Of a DNA stretch of 64,000 bases, positions 1-17,080 are shown in pieces. The notes beneath the pieces were generated by a model. The model searched no databases. It was given only the letters and a program-made list of their open reading frames with translations, and was not told the origin of the DNA. Each line of letters begins with the position of its first letter. Position 1 is the stretch's first letter. The position numbers and the translations under genes are program-made. The stretch is from Acanthochlamys bracteata (Eukaryota; Streptophyta; Magnoliopsida; Pandanales; Velloziaceae). The stretch lies in assembly GCA_019914995.1 (NCBI GenBank), contig CM034126.1, positions 501,001 through 565,000 of the forward strand. Direction: 5' to 3'.

Positions 1-1455
1 AGGTCATTTGTTAGTTTAGTATTCAGAATTTAATTACTTTCACTTCCGCTCAATTCACATTTAAATAAAATTTAATAAATAAAGTTATTTTGACTTATTT
101 TGTAAATACTCCAGTTTATAAAAAGTTAGTTTGATAAAATTCATTTTCACGTTTTTAAAAGAAACTAAATTACACTTTGGCTTATTTTTTACATTGCAAA
201 TTTTATTTTTTAAACTCACTTTTAATATAATTAAAATAAAAATTTAAATTACTTTTTTTATCAAAATTTTTTTAAAATTAAATTTAAAATTTACTATTAA
301 TAAAAATTAATATAAAATTTATTAAATATTTTAAATTTTAAATTATTTTTTTAATTTACTTTTAAAAACTCAATTTTAATTCAAGATAAATACACTCTTT
401 ACGGTAATGTTATTGTTAACGAGTCCAACTATCAAATTCAAAATTAAAACTACGGATGATTTTTTGAAAAACTAAAACTAAAACGAGAGGCAATCAATTG
501 GTGACTGGTGAGACGATTATATTAAAAATACAAAAGTGCTGAGTTTCTATATCTCTACCTAAGTTAAATATTCTTCCTTTATTTTGTATGAATCTAACAA
601 TTGAGAGGTTTAATTGTTAGTTCACTATGTACTAATGACTAATATTGGTTTATATTTTTCCTCATAAATAAGCACTTACTGAAGCACTTTGTGATTAAAA
701 GTGATGTTTGTCTAAAATTTTCAATTTTTTTCATTTTAATTTTTTATTTCATATTTAAATAGTTTTTATAATATTTTATAAATTTTTTTTAAAAAAATTT
801 TACAAATTACAAAAGCTGTGCGTAGTAAAATTATTATTAGCAATTTTAGGATAAAAATTTAAAATTTATTTTAAAAATATTTTTGTTTTAAAAAAATTAT
901 TTAAAAATCACTTCCCGTAGAAGAAAATCTTTCTTTGATCCTTTCTTCGTTTGGCAGGAGATTGGACAAGGCAGTAGGAAAATATAAATATTTTATAAAT
1001 GCGTTTGGGATGCTTTACACAAGAAAATTGTTTAGAAAGAAATTTATTTTAACATTCTTAGAAAAAAACTTCATTCTTTTATCTCAAAAAATAACAATAA
1101 AAATTATACCTATAACAATTTTGTGCTGTATAATTTATCTATTATTTCCAAATTCTTAAAAAGTATTTTAAATATTGTAAAACTTTTTATTAAAAAATAT
1201 GAAATAAAAATAAATACATAAACAACACCGTTGCATATTGTTAAGAATAGGAAAATCCATAAAACAGCTACACTTGCATAGTAATCATCATCAGATGTAA
1301 AAACATCTCAAAAGCTAATGGCACATAAGGGTATATTTACAGAATGCATTACTCCCCCTCTGGATGGGTATTTAAGTGGACAATCTAGAACTGGGGGACT
1401 AATAATCAAATCTAGTAAACAAATTGGGGAAAATTATTTTGGACAACCTATTCTA
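1..1455. other. AT-rich intergenic DNA with MITE debris and ARF 3' flank
   Basis: No convincing gene. The stretch consists of long A/T runs. About 670-912 resembles the AT-rich MITE family seen many times in this window (alternating TTTAAAAATAAA-type tracts). The last 200 bases before 1456 are more balanced in composition and are probably the 3' UTR of the minus-strand ARF gene. The open frame at 935-1159 encodes a low-complexity, K/I/F-rich peptide and looks like chance. Confidence 0.5.
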
Positions 1456-6111
<4,656 letters not shown>

Positions 6112-7791
6112 TGAACTAACCCCGATAGAAACTAACTAGCTCAAATTTCTTCGGTCCAAAGAAAACAAAAATAGAAATTTGAGAAAAAAAATATTTTTAA
6201 CTCAAGGGAAATAAGTGAAAATTCTTTTGTTTTCCTTTTCTTTGATTGATTGATTTCTTCGAAACCGAGAATGATCCATATGGAGATCGGCGCGAGATTG
6301 CCACTAACACAAAGCACAATGATCAAATGGACGGTTGAGATTCGAACTAAAAGATTGTATCCAGTTTGAACCGTTAGATGAAATGTTCCTTCATAGAAGC
6401 TTGTTTTGTTGGTTGGTTGGGTCCGGTCTAGTTTGGTGTGCGGTTTTTGACACCAATTCAATTTTTCTTATTTTATTAGCATAATCAGGTCCCTGATATG
6501 AACATAGTTTGCAAATAAGAGCCTCTATTATTTTTCTTCGAAACAACTATATTATTGGTGTAGGTATTGGTGAACTGCTGGATTCCTTCTAATTAAATAA
6601 GACTTGCTTCGAGGAAAAAACAAAAATATGATGCTACTAGTGACGTCATTGTAGTCAATAAAATTCAAATGAAAGAGCTCTATGCTAAAAAAATAGCTAA
6701 GTTTTACAAGTGAAATCATCTCCACTGTAATCTTTCAGATTCAATCGTGTAATTTCACTCATCAGATAAAAATTTCATCAATAAAAAAGAATCATCGTAT
6801 GAAAAAATTTTAAGCAAGCCGACACAAAAATTTTTGTTAAAAAGAAGGAAAAGATTCTTTTTGTTCTTTAAAATTAATGTAAAAAGAATATTTTTGTGTC
6901 TGAGTATGTTTTGCACATTTTCTCTTATGTACATGATTGAATTTGATTTCTTGCATCGTCCCTACAGAATACTTTATAATGCTTATACTTGCTAGCAAAA
7001 CCAAGACAAGAAACAAATTTCATTCTGCAGAGCGCGTGGCAGCAAACCCCCAGAAGTAGTAATCAATGTGACCGTGATTCAGCTCAGCGGAGAGCCATCC
7101 TTGATTGCTGCCTGTTGTCGTCACCATTCTGACGACCGTAAATATCATCGAACTGAAATAACAAGCCAAAGCTCAAGACTCTTTTGCCTTGGTAGCATTC
7201 GTCCGGCTTTAATTTCCCTATTAAAATTGATTAAAGTAATTGCTGTTCTTCATTTGGTAGTGTTTCATTATGAGCTGTCTTGTTGTTGTTTGGAAAAAAG
7301 ATCATGCTCATTTCAGTTTGATATTGAACTTTTGAAAAAATTTCAATTTTTTGTTCTTAAGTCTCTCAGTATAACAAATATTTATTACATGATTGTGTTT
7401 CTGTATGATGTGAGATCAACTATTCTGTTGTTCAAATCAAGGTTGTTTTTACTTTTTTTAATTCTACTTGAACAATCTATCAGTAGGGTTTTACTAGATT
7501 TACATGCCTTGTTTTTTTTGTTCCCACCCTAGGATTCGTTGTCATCAGGATTCATGAGTAGAGCATGCCTTGATTCATTAGTTTGCAGCATTCATCGGCC
7601 CTAATTGATGTTCAGTAGAAAGAGCATGGCACTCTACAGGAGCAGATCTGAATAAAGAGTAGTAAGTTTATTTTCACCTGCAGTTCCCGCAAGCTTTCAG
7701 CTGTTAGGAACTAGACCTACAGTTTATACATCAATATAATTTCTACTTGGCTAAATATATGTACTAGTGTGTATCTGTTATTTACAGAATA
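6112..7791. other. ARF promoter and NPF 3' flank, no supported gene
   Basis: This gap separates the ARF start (6111, transcribed leftward) from the NPF stop (7792, also minus strand). It should contain the ARF promoter and 5' UTR just right of 6111 and the NPF 3' UTR just left of 7792. A small hairpin lies at about 6820-6905. The open frame at 7068-7532 (plus) gives a Leu/Phe/Cys-rich peptide with no motif I recognise, and I do not call it a gene. Confidence 0.5.
6818..6908. repeat. Small imperfect hairpin
   Basis: GACACAAAAATTTTTGTTAA is matched about 60 bases later by AAAGAATATTTTTGTGTC in the opposite sense, giving a stem with a loop that is itself rich in AAAAAGAA/TTCTTTTT. It is probably the remnant of a small MITE. 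Confidence 0.45.
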
Positions 7792-10700
7792 CTATTGTTC
7801 GATTACTTTCTTGAGGGTGTAGTTTCTTGCAAACATCACATATACGGCAAAATTGAGTGCGCATAAGCCACCAAGACCGTAGTAGAAATAATCGAGATGG
7901 CCTTCGTTCAGATTATCAGGTAGCCACCCGCGATCCCCTCCGCTGCTTGTTATCACTGAGACAAGGCCTATGATGAAGGAATTCGTGTAACTTCCGAGGG
8001 ATATTGTAAGCAATGCGAAGGATATGCACATGCACTTCATCATTTCAGGTGCCTGACAGTAGAAGAACTCTAGCTGAGTGATGTAGTTGAAGACTTCCGC
8101 TGCTGCCAAGAGGAAATACTGAGGTAGCTGCCATGCTATGCTCATGGTGATTCCTGAATTGGCATTCACCAGTCTCCTTGATTCAAGAAAACCAGCTGCG
8201 ATCATTGGCATGATCACAAGAAAGCGGCCAACTCCCATCCGCTGCAACTGAGAAAGCCCAGCTCCATTTCTAGAGAACCTTCTAGTTATTGGAACTATAA
8301 TTCTGTTGCTGATGAGGACCCAAAACATTGAAAAGATCACTTCGAAGGAACATAAAGATGCAGGAGGGATGGAGAAGGATCCAATCTTGTTGTCCATCAT
8401 GGCACCTTGCTGAATAAATGTCGTGGTCATCTGAGAATATGCGGCCGAGAAAAGGATACCGGTTGCCCATATAGGAAGCAACCGCAGCAGTACTTTCAAC
8501 TCTTCGACTTGAGTTACTGTGCATAAGTTCCATGAAATGTGAGGACTTCCTTCGAGTAAATCTGAATCGGATATAACCGCAGCCTTGTCGAGAAACCTGG
8601 GTAAAGGACAGTGTTTTACATAGGTACTCGTTCCAAACATGATGTGGACACAAGTGGTGGTAAGTAATCAGATCTAAGATCATTTATGTAGACATCTATT
8701 TGCTAACTGTGCTTACTGTTGATTGTCTGTGAGTACTGATATGAGATAGGTGGAACCTAAGTATTGTGAACTCATTTGATTGGAGCTGCAGATTATTGGC
8801 ATATGACAAATAGGATTTATGGTAAGTACCTGAATCCATCAGTGTGCCCCAATCTCTGCCTCCGGTTATTTTCGCAGTCTTTCTCATCGATCTCAAATAA
8901 GAGACTTGTATCAAGTGGAACGTGAATTCTCATTTTCCGGAATGAGGAAACTAAAACCTGAAGAATACTCTTCAAAGGAGTACCGGTGGGCTTTTTGGTT
9001 TGGAAGGTTGGTGTTGCTATGATGAAGGTTGCTAAGGCTGTAGCTAGACATATCGTCGTAATGCTATATCCAATTGCCCAATCAATATTTTCTTGTATCC
9101 AAGCAATGAAGATGCCGGAAGTAACAATTCCACTAGTCATACAAACATAGAATTTTTGGAAGAAAGCATCCATCTTTTGGGCCACTTTTGGATCCCTGTT
9201 GTCAAATTGCTCTGCACCAAGAGGAAGCAGCGCTGATTTCACCCCTCCACTTCCGATGGCAACAAGATATAAGCCAGAAAATAGTGCAAGATTTTGAGCA
9301 AAACTTGCTTCCTGATATAAACTTGCTTCTGTCAGAGATGGTTGGAACGTTAGAACAAAAGTTGTGAGAGCAACAAGCAACATTCCCTGCATTGAAAACG
9401 GAAGTAAACGCAGAAGAAGCGCATCAACGGTTGTAGTTAAGCAGACAAAACTGCAGCAATCATGGTTAAAAGACATACAAATAGATAGACAAAAGTTGAG
9501 ATGAGCACTGTTTTGTGATTTCCCCAGTATGCGTCTCCTAATACTGCTCCAGCCAATGGTGCCAAGAAACACGTTCCAACCCAAGTAGAAGCATTGGCTG
9601 CGCTCAGAGCAGTGCTCTCATGAAAGATGGTTCTTAGATAGACAACCAAGTTCATGGATACACCAAAGAAGGCTGTTCCTTCCAGGCATTCAAATCCTGC
9701 AAAAACACACACATGGTAACAAGTTATGCCTTTTTCATCTCCTCTTGTAGCAATTTTTCCAATATGCAATCTTATAAATTTTGAGTTTCAGTCATTGCTT
9801 TAACTAGGTTTGGCAGCATATGTTCTGCTGACTGTGTCTCTGTCTTACCAAAGACAAATCTTTTTATGTTGAAATCCATTTTACTTTACACAATAAAAAA
9901 AGGATAATACTCACCTAGAATTATTAAAGGAGCTAAATTAGATCTTGACTGGCTCCCTTTATGTATGTCTGGCTGTTGTTCTTCACAGTACTCTGATGAG
10001 CAACTCTGGTAGTAATGGAAATACAAAAATTTAAGTAAAAGAAATCATAACTATTGTTCCAAGAAATTGAAGTAAAAGTAACAGTACTCTTAATTATGAG
10101 CAACTCTATGATAGCGATTAATCATTGTCAGAAATTTTAGTTAAAAATTATAGTGTCTTACCTAACCTATACTTTTGGAAGTATAAGAAAAACGAATTTA
10201 TAAACTAGTATCTTGACCGGCGACATTGACTACATGAAGATATTTATGTTTCTTTCTTATTGTAGTTGGGCAGGTGTAGAAGGGAAGTGAAGGAAAGGAA
10301 AGGAAAGACTTCTTCTTTATAGCAAAATCTCCGAAGAAACTTTGGTAAGTGGTTAATCAGACACATTGGCATATTTTCTGTTTCTTTATTATTCTTCTAA
10401 TTACTGAGACCAATTATGTAAGAAAATTCTCTACAAACAGACCAACTTCCTCAAATTTTGAAAATTTGAGCTGATTTAGCTACAAATTTATATTCATGCT
10501 AGTATAGTATGTCTTTACATTGACCTGCTTTCAGAGTATAAATTCAAAGAGGTTCTTAGTAATCATAACATAATTCTAAAGAAAGTGCTTATAAAAAATA
10601 ATTTTATTTATTTTAAAAAATAATAAATTTTATAACGTAAAATTTTTATATATTTTTACATTTTTAATAAATTTTATAAAAAAATTATTAAAATATATTA

Positions 10701-11104
10701 AATTAAAAAATTAAAAGTGTTTTTTGGAAAACAATACAAAATACACACTCCGTGATAATTTTAATGTCTTCTCATTCGCCATGATGTAGTTATGAAGTGT
10801 TTGTATGTACTTGGGGTGTGCATCCTTTTGCCAATGTTAATATGCAATTGGGTATGTCTAATTCTTTTTAACTTTAAAGAAAGAAAGCAGAGCTCTGAAG
10901 AAGTTTGAAAATAATTTTGACAAAACAAAGAAAGAAAATAATTGGAGGACAAGAATTTTGGACTATTTCATGATGCCTTTTAGCTTAGAACACAGATAAA
11001 AGCCTAAAAAGAGAAAGAAAGAAAGGAACAACAGAAATTTGCTGAAGTAACTTTACCAGCAGCAATGGCTGAGTTTCGGCTCTCTCAATGTCTTCTTCAC
11101 CCAT
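7792..11104 (-). CDS. NRT1/PTR family (NPF) proton-coupled transporter, NPF8-like
   Basis: Five minus-strand exons: 11057-11104, 9915-10005, 9479-9696, 8830-9386, 7792-8596. They join in frame to 572 aa, normal for the family. The start is the ATG at 11104 (MGEEDIERAETQPLLL). TM1 contains FECLEGTAFFG; the PTR signature GLYLVAIGSGGVKSALLP and AEQFDNRDP are present, followed by FRFLDKAAVI across the last junction and EFFYCQAPE near the C-terminus. Members are multi-span plasma or vacuolar membrane H+ symporters for nitrate, di/tripeptides, hormones or glucosinolates. The order and wording of motifs are closest to NPF8/PTR2 types, but the substrate cannot be read from sequence. The ExxE[R/K] motif is ECLEG here (49-53), lacking the basic residue. 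Exon 1 encodes only 16 residues and is the least certain part. Confidence 0.9.
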
Positions 11105-12379
11105 GCCTCTCCGTCTCGTCTGCAGGAGCCTCTAACTCCTGCTCGTCGATCCTCTCCTGTTTCAAATATTTGAAGGGGTCTCCTTCACGTGTAATTACTG
11201 AAGTGCCCTCACCAACCCGGATTTTGGATAGGTTAGCTATTCTCTGCAGAAATGGTCGTGCACTGATTATTGCTATTTTTTTTGAGTTATTAAATAAGTA
11301 GTTTTTTAAATATGTTTTAGTTTTTCTGTAGAATATAATAAATAATTATATATATAATACATCAGTATTTTTTAAAATAATAAAAATTTATTTAAAAATT
11401 AAAATTTTAAAAATAAAAATAAATATTAAATTATTGTCGAATATTTTTTAAATAAATGTTTGATAGTGTTTACAGATATGCTTCATTAGTTGAAATAAGC
11501 ATTTTTATTTTTTAATGAATTTTTATAATATTAAAAAAAATTTAGAAAGTAAAAATGAAAAAAAAATATATATATATATAATTTTAATTTTTTGAAACAA
11601 AAAAATTATTTTAAAAATAAAATTTCTTTTTTAGAAAAATTATTTTAAGTAATTCTAAACGATTCTGAAGTAGTCCTCATCCAATCTTCAGACATCGCTC
11701 TCATAGTGGCAGGTAAGAATGATTGTCAATAATCAAAGGTTTGTAGTTGACAGTTGGTCAGCTGATTCATATTTTTCAAGCACCACAACATTTCCAAAAC
11801 CATGATATCATTTTCATTTATACAACATTTTGGCGTATATACATTATGTTTCATTTAAATGATATTTTCATTTTTTTAAAAAAATAAATTCTATAATTTT
11901 TATTTAGAAAAATAATAAAAAATATATAATAAAAAAATTTATTACGTAAATTTTTTTTATATTTTTTAAATTTTAAATAAATTTTTTTAATATTTATAAA
12001 ATATATATCAAAATATATAAAATAAAGAATTGAAAAATATTATCAGAGAAATATAATTCCATAATAATGTCAACTTAGCAATAGTTTTTCTTATTTTTCT
12101 GTTTGTCTGCGCATTTCAGAAAATAATAATTATTTTTTTAATTTTATATTTTTTAATAAATTTTCAAATTAATTTTAATAATAAATAAATACAAATGTTG
12201 ATCGTTTTGTAACTTTATGTTTTTTTAAAAAATTCTCTAAAAATTTAATTTTAGAAACTCAGTTTAGGATGCAAAGAGCACGCCCAAAGCACCTACTTCT
12301 AAAAAGAATAAGTGATCAGGCCAACTAAAAAACATAAAGATATTCATAAATTGGTACCCGTTTATTTCTTTCTTTTTTG

Positions 12380-12632
12380 AACGTGTTTTGGCACTGCTTA
12401 TCATAAATATTTCAATTTTTTTATATTTCATATTTTTTAATATATATTTTATAAGTATTTAGAAAATTTATTTTAAAATTTTGATAATGTAAAAAAATTT
12501 TACAAAATGAGATCTTTTTATTGTATATTTTTATTATTTTTTAAAAATAATAAAAAATAGAATTTATTTTTAAAAAAATAACATATTTTTTATTTTAAAA
12601 AAATTTTATTCTATAAGTACTACCAAATGTCT
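12380..12632. mobile_element. AT-rich MITE copy with diverged terminal repeats
   Basis: One end reads AACGTGTTTTGGCACTGCTT and the other ATAAGTACTACCAAATGTCTCC, so the outer parts are complementary after divergence (CATTTGGTA against GTTTTGGCA). The interior is TTTTTAATATATATTTTATA followed by AAATTTTACAAAATGAGATC and TTTTTAAAAATAATAAAAAA. The same order of blocks occurs at 41145, 43464 (inverted), 48687 (inverted) and 49081. Confidence 0.6.
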
Positions 12633-13449
12633 CCTCTGGTACATTCTCCACACCGATATCACTACGCCACTTTCTAGTTTAAGTATGGGATCAAACCAGT
12701 AGGTTTGGGTTTGAAGTTGCGGGGATACTGCTTCAATCAAATTATGATTCCATATTATGGTGCCTTATGAAACCATTGTTGTTATAAATTAATTCTTTTA
12801 ATAATGATTTAGATGACGTTAGATTATATTTTTAATGTATTTATAATTTTTCAAATAAATATTTTATATTTTTAATAAATTTTTATAATATTCATAATAT
12901 ATATAAATAAATTAAATTTTATAAACACCGTCGAACGAACGTTCTCTTATGCTATTCTGGAGTACTGGACAATACGAAAGTTAAACAAAGACACCGACGA
13001 CAAGACCGTTAAAATTTTTTACGTTCACTAATGACTTAAATAATCTTTGCATAACCTTACCTCTACCGCCGGCTAGCAGACGTCACCGGGTAACCGAATA
13101 TAAGCGATATCGAAGGATTTAGAGAAGGGCGTTAAATCAAATTGGTGGTTTTTTTGAGAAACCAAAGTAGTTTTTTTAAAGCATATCGTCGAAAGAAGCG
13201 GATGCTTCTCTTCTCTTTTTTTGAAAATAACTGCTTATATAAAGAATATTTTAATCTTTATTAAATATTTTATTTAATTTTTTTTAAAAAAATAAAATTT
13301 ATTTAAATATATATTTTTTTAAAAAATAAAATTTATTTAAATATATATTTTTAAAAAAAAATTTTCAACTATTTCTTTTTAAAAATCAAAAAATAATTTT
13401 TATTATAAAAATTAAAACTTTTAAATTTAGCAAAACGGATACTATAAAA

Positions 13450-13740
13450 AGTTAACAGGCGGCCTTCCGAATCCTGGTAGAATGGGTTTCTCAAGGTGCG
13501 GCGGTTTCTTTTTCAGGAGCGGTTTCTTTTCTGCAGGTGGCCTCCAAAATCATGGAGGAGCTGGTCTTTCAAGATGCCGTCTCCGTAAATGACGTCTCTT
13601 TTTCTAGTGGCGTTCCTGGAGGGAGAGGTTGAAAATGGTCTTTCAATTCACGGAGGAACAGGTTTCTCAAGGTACGGCGCCGACTTCTCCTCTACAAAAG
13701 GAGTGAAGCTAGCTTGTCTTCTTCTCGACAAGTAATGTTC
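13450..13740 (+). other. GC-rich patch with internal repeats and a possible small ORF
   Basis: The patch stands out from very AT-rich surroundings. It contains diverged internal copies of GGTTTCTCAAGGT(G/A)CGGCG (near 13485 and 13667) and of TGGAGGAGCTGGTCTTTCAA / CGGAGGAACAGGTTTCTCAA. An ATG at 13482 opens a Gly/Phe-rich frame of about 36 codons, with a TATA-like ACTATAAAAA some 40 bases upstream at 13441. I recognise no protein family. It may be a small unannotated gene, a captured gene fragment in a transposon, or neither. Confidence 0.3.
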
Positions 13741-13859
13741 TATGTCTCTGCAGAAGGATAGAATATATTATTTTTCGATGATTTTTATTATGTCTGAGAT
13801 AAATATTAGCGTTGTATAGAAAAAAAATTTGTTGTTTTTCTTAACAAATTGCTTTAGGA

Positions 13860-14640
13860 GCGGCAATTTAGGTTAGTGAGTCAGTTTCGGATCGACTTAT
13901 TTAATAATCGGATCAAATTTATTTAATCTAACTCAAACTATGAATTTATACGGATCAAAATTGTCAATCATAATTCAATATATTAATAACCAGATCAAAT
14001 TCGAATCAATTTATTTAATAATTAAAATAATTAATTTTTAATTTTATATGTTTAAGCTTCAGTAAATTTATAATATTAATAAAAATGCACGATATTTTTA
14101 GTGACAAGATATAGTGAATATTTGTCAAAATATAGTTTTTAAAATATTTTTATCGATTAAAATATTAAAAAAAAATTATTTTATTTTTGAAAATATATGA
14201 TGACAGTTGAAATTTTAATAAACATAGCTATCTAACAAAATTTAATAAAATTTTTTATACAAAATTCAAATTCGTCATCACAGAAATACCTATATAGTAA
14301 TACTTTCGATAGTATTATAATTCTCATCTTACACTATTTTACTAATATATAAAAATAACGATTAATTATAAATACTATATAATTTAATAATTTATAAATT
14401 ACTATTATCGATTATTTTTATTGCTATTTTTTAATAAAAAGAAAATAAAAAGTTAAATATTATTTATTTAAAAGATTGCAATTCGAATTTATGGATCAAT
14501 TTTGGGTTAACTCGGATCGACCTATTTAATAATCGAATCAATTTCGCTCAATTCTAACTCAATCTATATATTTATAAAGATCAAATTTTCTAACCCTAAT
14601 CCTAATTAAATAGGTCGATTTCGGTTTGCTTGCATGATCA
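13860..14640. repeat. Long repeat with ATCGACCTATTTAATAATCG-type ends
   Basis: The left end reads GGATCGACTTATTTAATAAT and the right end GGATCGACCTATTTAATAAT followed by TAAATAGGTCGATTTCGG. The middle holds AAATATTTTTATCGATTAAA and TATTTTTGAAAATATATGAT. A relative occupies about 23720-24500, where the middle blocks read as the reverse complement (ATCGATAAAAATATT, ATATATTTCAAAAATAAAAA). This is a dispersed repeat, probably a non-autonomous DNA element. Borders are approximate. Confidence 0.6.
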
Positions 14641-14932
14641 AAGAGTTAAACGATCCAAATATTAATGATATTCTATTAATTTCTGGTCAAATAAATATGA
14701 AAATATCATCCTTCTACTGTTGCAAGTTGCAACATGCATCATTAATCAAGCTTGAAGATCATTCGAGGATTTCCATAAAAGGAAGTTTATGGACCTAATG
14801 TGTAAATTATGGAAGAATAATGAGTCGATTCATTTAACAGCCTGTTAGCCCATTAAAGTGCATTTGATTCAATTCGGACCCAGCATAACTAGGCCCAGCC
14901 TGTTAAAGCACCTAGAAATACTAGTTCTTGCC

Positions 14933-17080
14933 ATGGATTTCAAATCCTTGAGTGTTCCCGCCATGGTTCACGATAGAACAAGCTCATGCGTGCGGCAGGA
15001 AATTTCAACTCTTCTGAGAACCTTCACTGCTTCCAAATCTCTGACAAAAGGGAAACTGATTCACCAAAGATCAATAGTTCTTGGGTTGCAAAACAACGCC
15101 CATATAACGAAATACCTCCTTAATTTCTATCTTGCTTTCCCCCTATTTGATTCCGCTGAGCTAGTCTTCTTCCGCTCGGTTGATGACTGTTCTGATATAT
15201 ATCTCTACAATGCTCTTCTTGCTGCTTACTCCAAGAACAGATTGTATGACAAGGCTTTGCAGCTTTTCAAACGACTCAAGATTTCGGCGAAACCCGATAG
15301 TTATAGTTACCCAAGTATTCTTAAGGCTTGTGGAGGTTTAGGTAATGCACGGTATGGTGAAATGGTTCAGGCCCATGTTTTGAAATCTGGGTATGTGTCG
15401 GATGTTGTTATTTCAAGTTCTCTTGTCTCTTTGTATGCAAAGTGTGGCAGGTTTGGCTCTGCGATCATGGTGTTTGATGAAATGCCTGACAAGGATGTGG
15501 CATGTTGGAATACTGTTATTTCTTGCTATTATCAGGATGGGCAGCCTGGAAAGTCTCTTGAGGTTTTTGACATGATGAGGAATAGTGGTTTGGACCCTGA
15601 TTCAGTGACGTACACGCTTGTCTTTTCTGCATGTGCTCGGGTTTTGGATTTGGAGAGAGGGAGAAAGATACATGAGGATTTGGTGAGATGTGGGTTTGTT
15701 CTAGACCAGTTTGTCACTGCAGCTATTGTAGATATGTATGGAAAATGTGGGCAGTTGGAGAATGCTAGGGAGGTATTTGAGCATATCCATGAAAGGAGTG
15801 TTGTTGCTTGGAACTCGATGATTGGTGGATATTCTTTGAAGGGAGACAGTTACTCTTGTCTGGAGCTGTTTGCAAGAATGAACATGAATGGTGTTCGGCC
15901 AACATCCTCTACTTTAAGTAGCATGTTAATGGCTTGCTCAAGGACTGCTAATATTTTGCATGGAAAATTTATTCATGGATTTGTAGTAAGAAACAACATA
16001 GATCTTGATATTTTTATCGGCACCTCACTCATAGATCTTTATTTCAAATGTGGGAAAGTTGAGTATGCAGAATCTGCCTTCAAATACGTGCCCAAGGGAA
16101 GTGCTGTGTCATGGAATGTGATGATTTCAGGATATTTGGCGATGGGATTTTACTTCAAAACCCTCGATCTCTTTCATGAAATGAGGGCTCTTGGCATCAT
16201 ACCTGACGCAATTACTTTCACCAGCATCCTGTCTTCGTGCGGTCAACTGTCAGCTCTTGACCATGGTATTGAGATACACAATCTAATAAGTGACCATGGC
16301 CTTCAATCTAATGAAATAGTCATGAGTACTCTTCTGGATATGTATGCCAAATGTGGTGCCGTTAAAGAAGCTAAGGTTGTTTTTGATCAGTTAAAGACCA
16401 AGGATATTGTGTCATGGACTTCCATGATCACGGCCTATGGATCTCATGGCCATACCATGGAAGCTCTGGAGCTTTTCCATGTAATGCAGAACTCAGGGTC
16501 TAAGCTGGATCATGTCACTTTTCTTGCAGTACTTTCTGCTTGTAGTCACGGAGGACTTGTGGATCAAGGCCGTCACTACTTTAATCAAATGGTCCATGAA
16601 TATAAACTTATACCCAAAATGGAGCATTACTCATGTCTCATAGATCTTCTAGGACGTGCTGGGAATTTGCAAGAAGCCTATAAAATCTTGGAAGACATGG
16701 GTGACGTAAAACCAGATGCTGCATTGTTGGGATCATTGTTCTCAGCATGCAGCTTGCACAGGAATGTGGAGTTGGGAGAAAAAGTTGCTAGGCTTCTCTT
16801 TCAGATGGATCCTGATGATCATTCTACTCATATAGTTTTAGCAAATATGTATTCATCAGCAGGAAGATGGGATGATGTACGAAAAGTTAGAACAACTATG
16901 AAGGAAAGACGCATGAAGAAGAATCCTGGGTGCAGTTGGATTGAGATTGAAAGAAATATTCATCAATTCTTCGTGGATGATGATTCACACCCAGAGGCTT
17001 CAAGAATACGTGAGTATTTAACTTCTCTTTCAAGACACATGGGCAAGAAGAAATACCCATCAACACATGTCTCACTGTAG
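14933..17080 (+). CDS. Pentatricopeptide repeat protein, PLS class with E domain (At5g27110-like)
   Basis: A single exon of 715 aa from the ATG at 14933 (MDFKSLSVP). The frame is open further upstream, but only to a GTG. The protein is a chain of P, L and S type PPR motifs: VDMYGKCGQLENAREVFE, LIDLYFKCGKVEYAESAF, LLDMYAKCGAVKEAKVVF and SMITAYGSHGHTMEALELF are clear examples. It ends with an E-type region (GCSWIEIERNIHQFF, then HPEASRIREYL) and has no DYW deaminase domain. I recall Arabidopsis At5g27110 as very similar throughout. PLS-class proteins bind organellar RNA and usually direct C-to-U editing in mitochondria or plastids. The organelle and target cannot be read here. The stop codon falls in the first copy of a local tandem repeat. 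Confidence 0.93.
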   Translation: MDFKSLSVPAMVHDRTSSCVRQEISTLLRTFTASKSLTKGKLIHQRSIVLGLQNNAHITKYLLNFYLAFPLFDSAELVFFRSVDDCSDIYLYNALLAAYSKNRLYDKALQLFKRLKISAKPDSYSYPSILKACGGLGNARYGEMVQAHVLKSGYVSDVVISSSLVSLYAKCGRFGSAIMVFDEMPDKDVACWNTVISCYYQDGQPGKSLEVFDMMRNSGLDPDSVTYTLVFSACARVLDLERGRKIHEDLVRCGFVLDQFVTAAIVDMYGKCGQLENAREVFEHIHERSVVAWNSMIGGYSLKGDSYSCLELFARMNMNGVRPTSSTLSSMLMACSRTANILHGKFIHGFVVRNNIDLDIFIGTSLIDLYFKCGKVEYAESAFKYVPKGSAVSWNVMISGYLAMGFYFKTLDLFHEMRALGIIPDAITFTSILSSCGQLSALDHGIEIHNLISDHGLQSNEIVMSTLLDMYAKCGAVKEAKVVFDQLKTKDIVSWTSMITAYGSHGHTMEALELFHVMQNSGSKLDHVTFLAVLSACSHGGLVDQGRHYFNQMVHEYKLIPKMEHYSCLIDLLGRAGNLQEAYKILEDMGDVKPDAALLGSLFSACSLHRNVELGEKVARLLFQMDPDDHSTHIVLANMYSSAGRWDDVRKVRTTMKERRMKKNPGCSWIEIERNIHQFFVDDDSHPEASRIREYLTSLSRHMGKKKYPSTHVSL

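Larger units (their letters stand above)
11105..14932. other. Repeat-rich intergenic region between NPF and PPR
   Basis: About 3.8 kb without a supported gene. The NPF promoter should lie just right of 11104. AT-rich MITE-like tracts occupy about 11470-11670, 11845-12060, 12380-12632 and 13240-13440. A GC-rich patch at 13450-13740 and a long repeat at 13860-14640 are listed separately. The open frame at 11065-11301 on the plus strand is antisense to NPF exon 1 and its leader, and is rejected. Confidence 0.6.

Noticed and set aside
7068-7532. 154-codon open frame on the plus strand between ARF and NPF
   Set aside because: Composition is Leu/Phe/Cys-rich with no family motif, and no neighbouring exon signals. 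It probably is chance in ordinary intergenic DNA, though transcription was not testable.
11065-11301. 78-codon plus-strand frame starting MAEFRLSQ
   Set aside because: It is antisense to NPF exon 1 and its leader; the minus-strand reading gives a proper start and splice donor.
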